Shown piece by piece: positions 33,292 to 43,118 of a DNA stretch of 64,000 bases. The position numbers and the translations under genes were made by a program. The notes beneath the pieces are model-generated. The model had not been told where the DNA came from. It did no database searches and worked only from the letters and a program-made list of their open reading frames with translations. Source of the stretch: JAVVHH01 sp965276815 (lineage in GTDB: Bacteria > Pseudomonadota > Alphaproteobacteria > Acetobacterales > Acetobacteraceae); the NCBI GenBank assembly GCA_965276815.1, contig CBDIBE010000007.1:62001-126000 (forward strand). The letters are read 5' to 3'. Every line of letters begins with the position of its first letter. Position 1 is the first letter of the stretch.

Positions 33292-35460
33292 GTGCGGTTT
33301 CGGAACAGTCTTTTACTCGGCACGGTCATCGCTGCAGGTTTGGCCACCGCGAGCCGGGCCGCCGACCCGGAACCCGCGGCCGCTGCGGCGCCGGCGGTCC
33401 AGGTGAATACCGGTGAGCTCAGCCTGCCGGACCTGGACGTCGTCAGCCAGCGTCTCGATACGGCTCGCAGCCAAATCCTCCCGAATCTCGGCGCGACCCG
33501 TTACGAGTTCAGCCGACAAGCGATCGAAACGCTGCCTCAGGGCGATAACGCGCCGCTCAACCAAGTTCTGCTGCAGGCGCCGGGAGTGGCGCAGGACAGC
33601 TTCGGGCAAATCCACGTGCGCGGCGACCATAACGAAGTGCAGTACCGCCTCGATGGGGTGCAGCTTCCGGAGGGGCTATCTGTTTTCGGACAGGCCCTCG
33701 AAACCCGTTTCGCTCACTCGGTCTCGCTGATCACCGGCTCGCTCCCGGCGCAATACGGCTTTCTGCAGGCGGGCGTCGTGGACATCACGACCAAATCGGG
33801 TACGACCGATCCGGGCGGCGAGATCTCCATTTACGGTGGCGCGCGCGACTACTTCCAACCGAGTTTCTTCTACGGAGGGCGCTCCGGTCCGATCGACTAT
33901 TTCGTGACCGGCGACGCGCTGCACACGCGGGTTGGCATCGAAAATCCGACGGATAGTTTCAATGCGATCCACGACCTCAGCAACCAATACCATGGCCTTC
34001 TGCATGCGTCCGCCATCCTTGACCCGACCACGCGGGTGAGCCTGATCGCGGGCGTCTCTAACGACGTTTTCCAAATCCCGAATAACCCGAACCAGACTCC
34101 GTCGCTGGGCCTGACCGTCAACGGCATCAGTGATTTCAACAGCTCGAGCCTCACGGAGCACCAGCGAGAAATTACCGATTTCGGCATTCTCTCGCTGCAA
34201 AAGCATTTTGATGATGTCGATGTTCAGCTCGCGACGTTCTCACGATACACCAGCCTGTATTATACACCCGACCCGATTGGGGATTTGCTGTTCGACGGCG
34301 TTTCGCAAACGGCTGCCCGATCGGTGTGGTCAAGCGGCGTGCAGACCGACGCGAGCTGGCATGCCGCCGACACCCACACGGTGCGCGCGGGCTTTCAGAT
34401 GAGCGGTGAGCGGACGGTCTCCAGCACCGCGTCGCAGGTCCTGTTCACCGACGACAGCGGTGCAGAACTCTCTGACGTTCCGTCCACAATCTACAACGGA
34501 TCATCGAAGACCGGCGGCCTCTACGGGCTGTACCTGCAGGATGAGTGGCGCATTTTGCCCCGGGTGACCCTGAATTATGGAGCGCGGTTCGATGTGGTGG
34601 ACGAGTTCACCCACGAGAGTCAGTTGAGCCCCCGCGTCAACCTTGTCTGGAAGGCAACCGACAGCACTACGGTGCACGCCGGCTATTCCCGTTATTTCAC
34701 GCCGCCGCCCTTCGAGTTGGTCTCGGGCACGACGCTCGGCTCCTTCGCCAACACCACCGGCGCTCCGAGCGTTAGTCAGGATAGCGTCGTCAAAGCCGAG
34801 CGCGACCATTACTTCGATGCCGGCGTCAGTCAGATCCTTGTACCCGGTCTGACGGTCGGGGCCGACGCGTACTATAAGCAAGCGAAAAACCTCATCGACG
34901 AAGGCCAGTTCGGCGCGCCGATCGTCCTGACCGCCTTCAATTATGCAAAGGGGCAGGTCAGCGGCATCGAGGGCACCGTAAACTACGATTACGGGAATTG
35001 GTCGCTCTACGGCAACATCGCCTATTCGCACGCCATCGGCAAAGACATCGACTCGGCGCAGTTCAACTTCTCCGCCGACGAGCTGGCCTATATCAGCCAG
35101 CATTACATCCATCTCGATCACGACCAGCGTTGGACGGGTTCTGTGGGCGCCGCTTACACGCTGTTCAAGGGGACGCCGAGTCCGGCCCGGCTGTCGGCCG
35201 ATCTGCTCGTAGGCAGCGGTCTGCGCGCCAGCACCGATACCGTCCCGAACGGCGAGGCGCTTGCCGGCTACTACACGATCAATCTTGCCGCGCTGCAAAC
35301 GCTGAACGTCGGCTACCTGCATGGGACCCAGCTCCGCTTTGACGTGATCAATCTCCTCGACCGCAAATACGAGATCAGGAACGGCACGGGCGTGGGCGTC
35401 GGCGCGCCGCAATACGGGCTCAGGCGCACTATCCTGGCCGGTATCGCCCAGCGCTTCTGA
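33292..35460 (+). CDS. TonB-dependent outer-membrane receptor
   Basis: A 722-aa receptor with a signal peptide (cut near SRA-AD, about residue 24). The plug domain reads RQAIETLPQGDNAPLNQVLLQAPGVAQDSFGQIHVRGDHNEVQYRLDG in outline, with the plug ending SAQYG-like PAQYGFLQAGVVDITTKSG. A 22-strand barrel follows, ending RRTILAGIAQRF with a terminal Phe, as required for Bam assembly. It starts with GTG at 33292. With the shared Zur-like site and the divergent tonB, zinc or zincophore uptake is the most likely role, though other metal chelates are possible. Confidence 0.85.
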   Translation: MRFRNSLLLGTVIAAGLATASRAADPEPAAAAAPAVQVNTGELSLPDLDVVSQRLDTARSQILPNLGATRYEFSRQAIETLPQGDNAPLNQVLLQAPGVAQDSFGQIHVRGDHNEVQYRLDGVQLPEGLSVFGQALETRFAHSVSLITGSLPAQYGFLQAGVVDITTKSGTTDPGGEISIYGGARDYFQPSFFYGGRSGPIDYFVTGDALHTRVGIENPTDSFNAIHDLSNQYHGLLHASAILDPTTRVSLIAGVSNDVFQIPNNPNQTPSLGLTVNGISDFNSSSLTEHQREITDFGILSLQKHFDDVDVQLATFSRYTSLYYTPDPIGDLLFDGVSQTAARSVWSSGVQTDASWHAADTHTVRAGFQMSGERTVSSTASQVLFTDDSGAELSDVPSTIYNGSSKTGGLYGLYLQDEWRILPRVTLNYGARFDVVDEFTHESQLSPRVNLVWKATDSTTVHAGYSRYFTPPPFELVSGTTLGSFANTTGAPSVSQDSVVKAERDHYFDAGVSQILVPGLTVGADAYYKQAKNLIDEGQFGAPIVLTAFNYAKGQVSGIEGTVNYDYGNWSLYGNIAYSHAIGKDIDSAQFNFSADELAYISQHYIHLDHDQRWTGSVGAAYTLFKGTPSPARLSADLLVGSGLRASTDTVPNGEALAGYYTINLAALQTLNVGYLHGTQLRFDVINLLDRKYEIRNGTGVGVGAPQYGLRRTILAGIAQRF

Positions 35461-35558
35461 ACCCTGGCGATCGGAGAGCAGCCGGGCTGTCGATTGCTAC
35501 CCTGCGTCGCCATATGATGGCGACGCATTCTTTCACCTTGCCGGGACGACGATCTTCC

Positions 35559-37268
35559 ATGCTCCGGGTCACCGAACTCAAGATGAAGCTAGACCACTCC
35601 GAGGCCGAGCTGCGCGCCGCGCTGGCCCGGCGGCTGGACGTGGACGAGGCCGGGCTGGGCGAGTACAGCGTCGTCCGGCGTGGCCACGATGCGCGCCGCC
35701 GGGCCGAGATCTCGCTCATCTACACCCTGGACGCTGCGGTCGCGGACGAGGCAGCGGTGCTGCACCGCCATGCGGGGGATCGCAATTTGGGCCCCTCGCC
35801 CGACACGCGCTATCGCTTGGTGGCCCGTGCGCCAGAGGGACTCGAGGCAAGGCCGGTGGTCATCGGCGCCGGGCCGTGCGGGCTGCTGGCGGCGCTGACC
35901 CTGGCGCAGATGGGGTTTCGGCCGATCGTGCTGGATCGCGGCAAGGTGGTGCGCGAGCGCACACGGGACACCTGGGGTTTTTGGCGGCGCGCCGCGCTGC
36001 ATCCTGAGAGCAACGTGCAGTTCGGCGAAGGCGGCGCCGGCACGTTCTCCGATGGCAAGCTGTGGAGCGGGATCAGCGACCCCCTGCATCACGGCCGCAA
36101 GGTGCTCGAAGAATTCGTCCGGGCGGGCGCGCCGGAGGAGATCCTGTGGAACAGCAAGCCGCATATCGGCACGTTCCGCCTGGTCACCGTCGTAGAAGGC
36201 CTGCGCGCCACGATCGAGGCGCTGGGCGGCGAGTACCGGTTTGGTGCCAGGGTAGACGATTTGGAGGTCGACGAGGATGCGGACGGCAGACGCCGCATCG
36301 CGGCCGTGGTGCTGGCGGACGGCGAGCGGATTGCGGCGGCCCATGTCGTGCTGGCGATCGGGCACAGCGCGCGTGACACGGTGGCCATGCTGCACGGGCG
36401 CGGCGTGCGAGTGGAGGCCAAGCCGCTCTCCATCGGCGTCCGGATCGAGCATCCGCAGGCGCTGATCGACCAGTCGCGCTTCGGCGACAGCGCCGGGCAT
36501 GCAAGGCTGGGGGCGGCGGACTACAAGCTGGTGCACCACTGCGACCCAGCGGGCGCCGCGCCCGGGCGGTCCGTCTACAGCTTTTGCATGTGCCCGGGCG
36601 GCACCGTGGTCGCCGCGGCGTCGGAACCGGGGCGCCTGGTCACGAACGGCATGAGCCAGTATTCGCGGGCGGAGCGCAACGCCAATGCCGGCCTTGTCGT
36701 CGGCCTGACACCGGCTGATTTCCTCCCGCATGGTACCTTGCCGCTCGCCGGGATCGCCTTCCAGCGGCATTGGGAGGAACAGGCCTTCGCAGCCGGGGGT
36801 GGCGACTATCGTGCGCCGGCGCAGCGCGTGGGCGATTTCCTTGCCGGCCGGGCATCCACTACGCTCGGCAGCGTGCTGCCCTCGTACCAGCCGGGCGTGC
36901 GCCCCGCCGATCTGTCCTCCTGCCTGCCGGACTATGCCGTGGCCGCGATCCGCGAGGCGCTGCCCGCATTTGACCGGCGCATTCGCGGCTTCGCGATGGA
37001 GGACGCGGTGATGACCGGGATCGAAACCCGGACGTCATCCCCCGTGCGCATCCCGCGCGGTGCGGACGGGCACAGTATCAACATGCAAGGCCTGTTCCCG
37101 GCGGGCGAAGGCGCGGGCTATGCCGGCGGGATCCTGTCCGCGGGCGTCGACGGCATCCGCGCCGCGGAAGCGGTGGCGCTGTCGATAGTGGACCAGAACC
37201 CGTCTAAACCGATTTCCAGCCGTGAGGCAAGCGATGAGCCACCGGGCTCTCGCCAACACCCGCCATAG
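35559..37268 (+). CDS. FAD-dependent dehydrogenase (COG2509-like)
   Basis: A 569-aa flavoprotein. The first 90 residues form a small N-terminal domain (MLRVTELKMKLDHSEAELRAAL). The FAD-binding motif is PVVIGAGPCGLLAALTLAQMG (about residue 100), followed by NVQFGEGGAGTFSDGKL and the late GEGAGYAGGI. The family is widespread and uncharacterised, often called NAD(P)/FAD-dependent oxidoreductase. The ATG at 35559 is used because relatives start at MLRITELK; an in-frame ATG at 35514 lies 15 codons upstream without a clear ribosome site. Confidence 0.82.
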   Translation: MLRVTELKMKLDHSEAELRAALARRLDVDEAGLGEYSVVRRGHDARRRAEISLIYTLDAAVADEAAVLHRHAGDRNLGPSPDTRYRLVARAPEGLEARPVVIGAGPCGLLAALTLAQMGFRPIVLDRGKVVRERTRDTWGFWRRAALHPESNVQFGEGGAGTFSDGKLWSGISDPLHHGRKVLEEFVRAGAPEEILWNSKPHIGTFRLVTVVEGLRATIEALGGEYRFGARVDDLEVDEDADGRRRIAAVVLADGERIAAAHVVLAIGHSARDTVAMLHGRGVRVEAKPLSIGVRIEHPQALIDQSRFGDSAGHARLGAADYKLVHHCDPAGAAPGRSVYSFCMCPGGTVVAAASEPGRLVTNGMSQYSRAERNANAGLVVGLTPADFLPHGTLPLAGIAFQRHWEEQAFAAGGGDYRAPAQRVGDFLAGRASTTLGSVLPSYQPGVRPADLSSCLPDYAVAAIREALPAFDRRIRGFAMEDAVMTGIETRTSSPVRIPRGADGHSINMQGLFPAGEGAGYAGGILSAGVDGIRAAEAVALSIVDQNPSKPISSREASDEPPGSRQHPP

Positions 37269-37304
37269 GCGACGGTTTGCGGCAGCGCGGTGGCTCAGCT
37301 TTAG

Positions 37305-37841
37305 CTAATTTCGCTCCGACCCCTGCCGATCTGCCTGTTGTGCGACGAGGTGCGATCCACCGGCGGCAGAGGCGACACGGCCGAACGGTTCGAGGGACTG
37401 CCTGACGCCCATGTCCGCCGGCTGCCGGGCACGGTCGGGAAAGACGAGGCTCGGCGCCCGGAACGGGAACGGATCGCCGTTACCTTCTCCGGCATTAGCC
37501 GCGCTCGTTGCGAAAGTGAGGACGGCGAATACGAGCAATCCGTAAATCATCGGGTGCCGCTGGGCACGTGTCATTGCGGAGACTGGCGGCCATGCCGCGC
37601 CGGCGGGGTCCGCAACTACGGAACTCCAAGTGACCGGGAGATCGGCACGGGTCAGGCCGACATCGGCAAGCATGTAGTCACTGGACGCAGCAAGCTCGGC
37701 CTGCACATGCTGATTTCGGTGATTGCTGAGAAAATCCTTGAACAGGCGCGCCACATACGTGGACAGATTGACGGCCGCCATGTGGAAAGTGAAACCGAGA
37801 TTGTCGGGGGCGCCGCGAGATCTTTCGAGATGAATGTACAT
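37305..37841 (-). CDS. DUF1127 protein with a C-terminal secreted-protein-like extension
   Basis: A 178-aa protein. Residues about 40-80 match DUF1127 (QAELAASSDYMLADVGLTRADLP), normally a free-standing 40-70-aa protein. It is followed by a hydrophobic segment that looks like a signal peptide of its own (MIYGLLVFAVLTFATSAANA) and a Pro/Phe tail (GDPFPFRAPSLVFP). This may be two small genes fused by loss of a stop. The ATG at 37841 has GGAAG upstream. It is convergent with the FAD dehydrogenase gene. Confidence 0.65.
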   Translation of the reverse strand: MYIHLERSRGAPDNLGFTFHMAAVNLSTYVARLFKDFLSNHRNQHVQAELAASSDYMLADVGLTRADLPVTWSSVVADPAGAAWPPVSAMTRAQRHPMIYGLLVFAVLTFATSAANAGEGNGDPFPFRAPSLVFPDRARQPADMGVRQSLEPFGRVASAAGGSHLVAQQADRQGSERN

Positions 37842-37929
37842 GGGTATCTTCCTTACGTGATGTCCTCGGTTGGACAGTCGAAGCATGCGGCAGCCGGGCT
37901 ACACGACGATGTCCCGGAGGAGAAAAGCG

Positions 37930-38148
37930 CTACGATCGTAGCCTTGCGCGATCCTCGGGCATTTGCGCCTCAGCTTCTCGCGAGGCGTGCCGACAAACGT
38001 TTTCACCTGGCGGCGATTCTCCGGATTGGCACTGCTCGGCCACAGGCTCGCCGCGCCAGCAATCCATCGGGCAGCCGTGATAGCCAGAGCCGTATGCGGC
38101 GGCTCCCTCGATGAAGGCGGTCGCTATGACACGCAGGCCTTTGGTCAC
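37930..38148 (-). CDS. Possible small secreted Cys-rich protein
   Basis: A 72-aa frame from a GTG at 38148 starts MTKGLRVIATAFIEGAAAYG, which could be a weak signal peptide. It continues HGCPMDCWRGEPVAEQCQSG with several Cys. No strong ribosome site precedes it, and I know no family. The acidic residue in the hydrophobic stretch is unusual for a signal. Treat as a candidate only. Confidence 0.25.
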   Translation of the reverse strand: MTKGLRVIATAFIEGAAAYGSGYHGCPMDCWRGEPVAEQCQSGESPPGENVCRHASREAEAQMPEDRARLRS

Positions 38149-38784
38149 GACGATCTCAAACCATTGAAGTCCGCCGGCGATGACGGCGACGCCGCGCCTA
38201 CATGGATCTTGTTGCAGTAATCCAGCTTGGCAACGAGAGATGTCCACCTGGCTCGGTCGCGCGATACTCCTCACTGCAACAAACCTCCCTGCAGATTGAC
38301 GCTGTGGAAGATTTTCGAGGCTGGCTTGCAGCAGCATGTCAGTGGGAGTAGGACGCGCTACAATCGTCATGAGCCGTGAGTGAGTGGTCGCCCGCCTTGT
38401 GTTACATTCGGCAACGTATCAGGTGCATCCCGAAATGATCTGGTAACGCGCCTGGTCTAAGCTTCTAAGGCTATAACGAGAGAGGCAAAACGCCAATCAA
38501 ATGCTTATATTAGGGAAATGCTAAGGCGGCGTAATACTGCGACGTTGCAGTCGCGCGCTTTGCACTCGCAAATCACATCGGAACATCACCGGCTTCCAAG
38601 GCGGGATGCCGCCTGGCCGTCCATAGCGGCCTAAGCTTTCATTCCAGACAGCAAAGGATGCGTCGTGCCGCAAGGCGCGATCGTCCGCGCACGGAGGAAA
38701 ACCTGCGTAACTCTGCAATGCGAATTGGCCGCATGTCTTTGGCGGCAAGCCTCGCCAGGTCCTCGACGTTGGAGACAGTATCAC
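38149..38784. other. Intergenic region upstream of the response regulator gene
   Basis: No convincing gene. The section 38395-38520 is clearly more AT-rich than its surroundings and is the likely promoter area for the response regulator operon. Short open frames on both strands have no family features. Confidence 0.4.
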
Positions 38785-39573
38785 ATGCTTAGCGGACCCG
38801 ACTTCTCTGGAGAGCATCCCCATCAAGCCGATGACGGTGCGAGCCAAAATGGCGGCCGCATCACCCGGGTCCTCGTTGCCGACGACGACCTGGCGATGCA
38901 GAACCTGCTCGCAAACTATCTCGAGCAACATAGCATGCGCGTGATTTCCGCGATGCAAACGGAAGAGGTGCTCAGGCAATTCGCTATCGCCGAACCGAGC
39001 ATCGTGATCCTCGACTTACGTTTCGGCCAGGGAGACGGGCTCGACCTGCTCCGGGAAATCCGGTTGCGGTCGGACGTGCCGGTCATCATCATAACGGGAC
39101 ATCGCCGTGATGAGGTCGACCGGGTCGTTGGGCTGGAGCTTGGGGCCGACGACTATATGACCAAGCCGTTCGGGCTGCGCGAGCTGCTCGCGCGTATCAG
39201 GGCTGTGCTGCGCCGGCGCGAGGTCGGGCTCCTCGCTGCCGAGCGCGATCTGCAACAGGGAAGCTACCAGTTTGGCGGCTGGCGTCTTGACCGGCGGCTG
39301 CGGCAACTTACCGGTCCCTCGGGCACCACCGTGCCATTGACCAAAGGAGAATTCGCCCTGCTGGTCGCCTTCCTAGAAGCACCACAGCGCCCCCTGACAC
39401 GCGAGCACCTCTTGCAAGCGACGCGGGTCCATGAGGACGTGTTCGATCGCAGCATAGACGTGCAGATCCTGCGCCTTCGGCGCAAGTTGGAAGTCGATCC
39501 GAGCGCACCGAGTATCATACGGACCGAACGTGGTGTCGGTTATGTGTTCACCCTCGGGGTCGAACGGCTTTAG
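38785..39573 (+). CDS. OmpR-family response regulator
   Basis: A 262-aa protein. The receiver domain has the acidic pocket (VADDD, residues 31-35), phospho-acceptor Asp77 (VILDLR) and Lys127 (MTKPFG). The C-terminal winged helix (VPLTKGEFALLVAFLEAPQRPLTREHLL, then DVQILRLRRKLE) is OmpR/PhoB type. It starts at ATG 38785 with GGAG 9-11 nt upstream; longer in-frame starts lack family similarity. It is the first gene of an operon with a di-heme peroxidase and a VirA-like kinase, and is presumably that kinase's partner. Confidence 0.9.
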   Translation: MLSGPDFSGEHPHQADDGASQNGGRITRVLVADDDLAMQNLLANYLEQHSMRVISAMQTEEVLRQFAIAEPSIVILDLRFGQGDGLDLLREIRLRSDVPVIIITGHRRDEVDRVVGLELGADDYMTKPFGLRELLARIRAVLRRREVGLLAAERDLQQGSYQFGGWRLDRRLRQLTGPSGTTVPLTKGEFALLVAFLEAPQRPLTREHLLQATRVHEDVFDRSIDVQILRLRRKLEVDPSAPSIIRTERGVGYVFTLGVERL

Positions 39574-39575
39574 CC

Positions 39576-40538
39576 ATGGATCGGCAGCGGCGGCGCGGTC
39601 TGGTCGTGACGGCAGGACTCTGGCTTGGGCTGCTAGGCGTGATCAGCTTGCCCAGGACGCGGGCGGCTGACGTTCCGGTTGCCGCGTTGGTATCACCGGA
39701 GCCGATCACGCCAATTCCTCAACCGCCGGTTGCCGATGGCTTGAAGCTGAAGCTCGGAGAGCAGCTGTTTGCCGACCGTCGGTTGTCGCATGACAACACG
39801 ATGTCGTGTGTGTCATGCCATGACGTGTCGACAAACGGCGCTGATGCCGGGCAACCGACCGCGGCGTATGGTAACTCGGCACCCCCCCTGAATACGCTCA
39901 CTGTCTTTAATGCGGCGCTGAACTATCGGCTGAACTGGACCGGCAACTTGCGAACGTTGCAGGCGCAGGCGGTATCAGCGCTGGAGAACTCGGCCGGTCT
40001 GGCGACGAGCGTGGATGAAGTCACTCGAAAATTGAACGCGGATCCAACAATGGTGCAGCGCTTCAGGGAGTCATACGGTCATGCGCCGGATAGGTCGTCG
40101 CTGCTCGACGCGATCACAACGTATGAGCGATCCCTGCTGACGCCGGGGAGCCGGTTCGATCGCTGGCTCGAGGGCGACCGCAACGCCCTGACCGATACCG
40201 AGCGCGAAGGTTACGAATCGTTCAAGTCGCTCGGCTGCATATCATGTCATCAGGGGGTAAATATCGGCGGCAACTTGCTCGAACGGCACGGCATCTTCCG
40301 CCCGCTTGCGTCACCTTTGCCCGAAATTTTGCGCGTACCCAGCCTGCGTAACGTGGCTACCACGGCACCGTATTTCCATGATGGAAGCGCACCCACGCTC
40401 AACGACGCCGTCCGCAAAATGGCGGCTGCACAATTGGACGTTACATTGTCCGAGCGGCAGGTAGACTCCATCGTGAGTTTTCTCAATACCCTGACCGGGA
40501 ATTTGCGGGGTGTCCCGGTCCGGGCGAAAGCGCCATGA
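39576..40538 (+). CDS. Di-heme cytochrome c peroxidase (CcpA/MauG family)
   Basis: A 320-aa periplasmic protein with an N-terminal signal or anchor (about residues 8-30). Two heme-binding CxxCH motifs are seen: CVSCH (78-82) and CISCH (221-225). The conserved regions LGEQLFADRRLSHDNTMSC and VPSLRNVATTAPYFHDGSAPTL match the family. It would reduce hydrogen peroxide or oxidise a partner protein using heme c. It lies 2 bp after the response regulator and overlaps the kinase gene by 4 bp, so a redox role in signalling is possible. Confidence 0.88.
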   Translation: MDRQRRRGLVVTAGLWLGLLGVISLPRTRAADVPVAALVSPEPITPIPQPPVADGLKLKLGEQLFADRRLSHDNTMSCVSCHDVSTNGADAGQPTAAYGNSAPPLNTLTVFNAALNYRLNWTGNLRTLQAQAVSALENSAGLATSVDEVTRKLNADPTMVQRFRESYGHAPDRSSLLDAITTYERSLLTPGSRFDRWLEGDRNALTDTEREGYESFKSLGCISCHQGVNIGGNLLERHGIFRPLASPLPEILRVPSLRNVATTAPYFHDGSAPTLNDAVRKMAAAQLDVTLSERQVDSIVSFLNTLTGNLRGVPVRAKAP

Positions 40539-43033
40539 AGACAGCGGCAGCGCTGGCGGCTTTCGCGCTGTTGCTCGTGCTTCTCACATGGATGGGCTGG
40601 CGATCGTTCAACGGCAAAGCGGAGCAATTCGACCGCGCCTTCGGCGAACTCGACCGGTTCGCGACGGTTGAGGCCGCCTTACAACGCGATGTGTTGAGCG
40701 CACGGGCTGGCGTCCTGCGAAATTACGATCCGCTGGTCCGACATATCGCGGAGCTTGAAGCTTCAACCGCCCGCCTGCGCGACATCACTGCCCGGGACCC
40801 GGCGACGGACGCAGTGATCGATGGGCTTGACCGCGCGCTTTCGCAGCAGGAGTCCTTGGTCGAGCAATTCAAGACCAACAACGCGTTGCTGCAAAACTCA
40901 GTCTCCTACTTCGTCAAGTTCACCTCACGGGTCGATCCCGCTCTCGATGAAGGCGGCTTTGCCGAGACGGTCCGCTCCCTCGTGGCGGCGGTGCTGCGGC
41001 TGACCCTCGACACCTCGGATGCGAGCACGCGACAAGTGCAGGCGCGACTCGACGATCTTGCGCGCACCCAGGCCCCCAATGACCCCATGCTGGTAAGCGC
41101 GCTCCTGGCGCATGGGCGCCTCTTGCAGGGATTGCTTCCGGCTACGGATCGTTTGCTCAGGCAACTGCTCGCGACTGCGACACGGCCCGAACTCGACCAG
41201 TTGCACGGCGCGCTCATGACGCGCGAACTTGCTTCGCGGGCCGTCGGCCGCCAATCCCGCTTTGCCCTGTACGTGGTTTCGTTGCTGCTGGTCGGGCTTC
41301 TTGCTTACGTCGGGTTCAAGCTTCGGGAGCGGGCGGAGACGCTGCGGCGCCGTGCCGGGTTTGAGCGCGCGATTGCGAACAGCTCGATACGCTTCGTGGG
41401 CGCCAGGGAGCAGGACCTAGACGACGCCATCGTTCGCGCGCTTGGCGAAATGGCCGCGTGCATCGGGGCTGAACGCGCGTATTTTTTGGCGTCCTCAACA
41501 TCGATGTCGAACCATAGTTGGTGCGCCTCCGGCGTGTCATTTCCGCCTGGTTGGCCCGATGCGGCACTCGGCCTCGTGGACCGGTTCGGCCGGACCGTCC
41601 CGAACGGCCTGATGGCCTACGTTCCGCATGCAAGCCGCGTGCGGGCGGGCGAGGACAGAGAAACTCTCGGCGCCGCGGGCCTGCGCAGTTGGGCATGCAT
41701 CGCGAGCGACTACGACGGCGGCGGCAGAACGCTTCTTGGCTTCGACGCAGTCACCGCACCGTCCCGGATCGGCGTTGGCGGCGAACTTGGGCTTTTGCAG
41801 ATGGGGCTGAGCGCGATTGCAACGGCGCTAAACCAGCGCACGCTCAAGCAGGAGCGTGGGCGCCTTGAAGCTCGGTTGCAGCAGGCGCGGCGGCTGGAGA
41901 CGATCGGCGCGTTTGCCAGCGGGATCACGCACAATCTCAATAATATATTGGCGGCTATCCTGGGTTATGCCGAGATGGGCGGAGAGCGCGAGGCGGACCG
42001 AACCAACTATCCCGCCATCCTGCAGCAAATTCGCGGCGCTGGGCAGCGCGCGCGCGAGGTCGTCGATCAGATCCTGATATTCGCGCGCCGTCGCGAGCCG
42101 CAGCTGCAAACGGCGTCCGTGCGCCGGCTGGTTGAGGAGTCGGTTTCGCTACTGCGGGCTTCGTTGCCCGAAACGGTTGAACTCGTGGTCAGTAATTTGG
42201 ACAACGCACTTGTGTTAGGGGAGCCGGCGCAGTTGCAACAGGTCATCCTGAACCTGGGCAACAACGCCGCTCAGGCGATGTCGAATGCTGGGCTGATCGA
42301 GCTGGATACTGAACTACGTTCGCTGCCCAGGTCGCAATCGCTCAGCCACGGGATGCTTTCACCCGGTTCTTACATCTGCATCACAGTCGTCGACCATGGA
42401 AGCGGCATCGACCCTGCGATGCAGGAGCGGATCTTCGAGCCGTTCTTCACCACAAGGTGGAACGGAAGCGGGCTCGGGCTTGCCACCACCAGGGAGATTG
42501 TCACTGAACACGGCGGCGCCATGCACGTGCGTAGCAATTTAGGGCTGGGGAGCCGCTTTGAAGTGTGGCTGCCGCTGGCTGCCGAGTCGGCGCCTGCCCC
42601 GGAAAGACCGGCCATCGGGATGCCCGTCGGAAATGGCGAGACGGTTCTGCTCGTCGAGCAGGATATCGAGCGCCTGCTCCGCGACGAGGAGATCCTCGCG
42701 GCGCTCGGCTTCGAGCCGGTCGGTTACCTGCAAGCGGCTGAAGCAGAAGCGGCATTCCTCGCGCAACCCGAGCGGTTTGACGTGGTTCTCATCGGACATT
42801 TGGACACCAGCGCGAGCGCGCTTCGCTTGTCGGCTACGTTGCGCAACGCCGTGCCATCGCTCCCGATACTGCTTGCGGCCGCATCCGCGGGTAGGTTTGG
42901 CGCCGATAAACTGGCCGATGCCGGCATCTCGGACGTGGTAAGATGGCCGATCGCGGCATCGGAAATTGTAAACTCAATAAGGGATTGCCTCGGGAGATCG
43001 CGGGGTCGAGTCCTGGTGTCCTCATCGGATTGA
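40535..43033 (+). CDS. VirA-like hybrid sensor histidine kinase
   Basis: An 832-aa protein. Membrane helices at about 5-22 and 243-261 enclose a 220-residue periplasmic helical sensor. A GAF-like domain follows (about 275-435), then the kinase core: phospho-acceptor His466 (SGITHNLNNILAA), N-box (VILNLGNNAAQAM) and G-box (GSGLGLA). A receiver-like domain ends the protein (690-825). In that domain the phospho-Asp position reads VVLIGHLDT and the acidic pocket is VEQD, so it is degenerate. This architecture is that of VirA-like kinases. Its start overlaps the peroxidase stop. Confidence 0.87.
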   Translation: MKTAAALAAFALLLVLLTWMGWRSFNGKAEQFDRAFGELDRFATVEAALQRDVLSARAGVLRNYDPLVRHIAELEASTARLRDITARDPATDAVIDGLDRALSQQESLVEQFKTNNALLQNSVSYFVKFTSRVDPALDEGGFAETVRSLVAAVLRLTLDTSDASTRQVQARLDDLARTQAPNDPMLVSALLAHGRLLQGLLPATDRLLRQLLATATRPELDQLHGALMTRELASRAVGRQSRFALYVVSLLLVGLLAYVGFKLRERAETLRRRAGFERAIANSSIRFVGAREQDLDDAIVRALGEMAACIGAERAYFLASSTSMSNHSWCASGVSFPPGWPDAALGLVDRFGRTVPNGLMAYVPHASRVRAGEDRETLGAAGLRSWACIASDYDGGGRTLLGFDAVTAPSRIGVGGELGLLQMGLSAIATALNQRTLKQERGRLEARLQQARRLETIGAFASGITHNLNNILAAILGYAEMGGEREADRTNYPAILQQIRGAGQRAREVVDQILIFARRREPQLQTASVRRLVEESVSLLRASLPETVELVVSNLDNALVLGEPAQLQQVILNLGNNAAQAMSNAGLIELDTELRSLPRSQSLSHGMLSPGSYICITVVDHGSGIDPAMQERIFEPFFTTRWNGSGLGLATTREIVTEHGGAMHVRSNLGLGSRFEVWLPLAAESAPAPERPAIGMPVGNGETVLLVEQDIERLLRDEEILAALGFEPVGYLQAAEAEAAFLAQPERFDVVLIGHLDTSASALRLSATLRNAVPSLPILLAAASAGRFGADKLADAGISDVVRWPIAASEIVNSIRDCLGRSRGRVLVSSSD

Positions 43034-43118
43034 TCAGGAACGCTGACCAACCTATCAGCGAAGCTCGTCGCACGCGTGGACATCCACCTGTCTGCGGCAG
43101 GTCGCGTGACCTGGCGGC

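Noticed and set aside
42985..43025. tRNA-like T-arm sequence (GGGGTCGAGTCCT)
   Set aside because: No cloverleaf can be built around it, and it lies inside the end of the VirA-like kinase gene.
43034..43118. Possible terminator between the convergent kinase and binding-protein genes
   Set aside because: Only a 6-bp imperfect stem (CGCTGA / TCAGCG) without a T-run was found.
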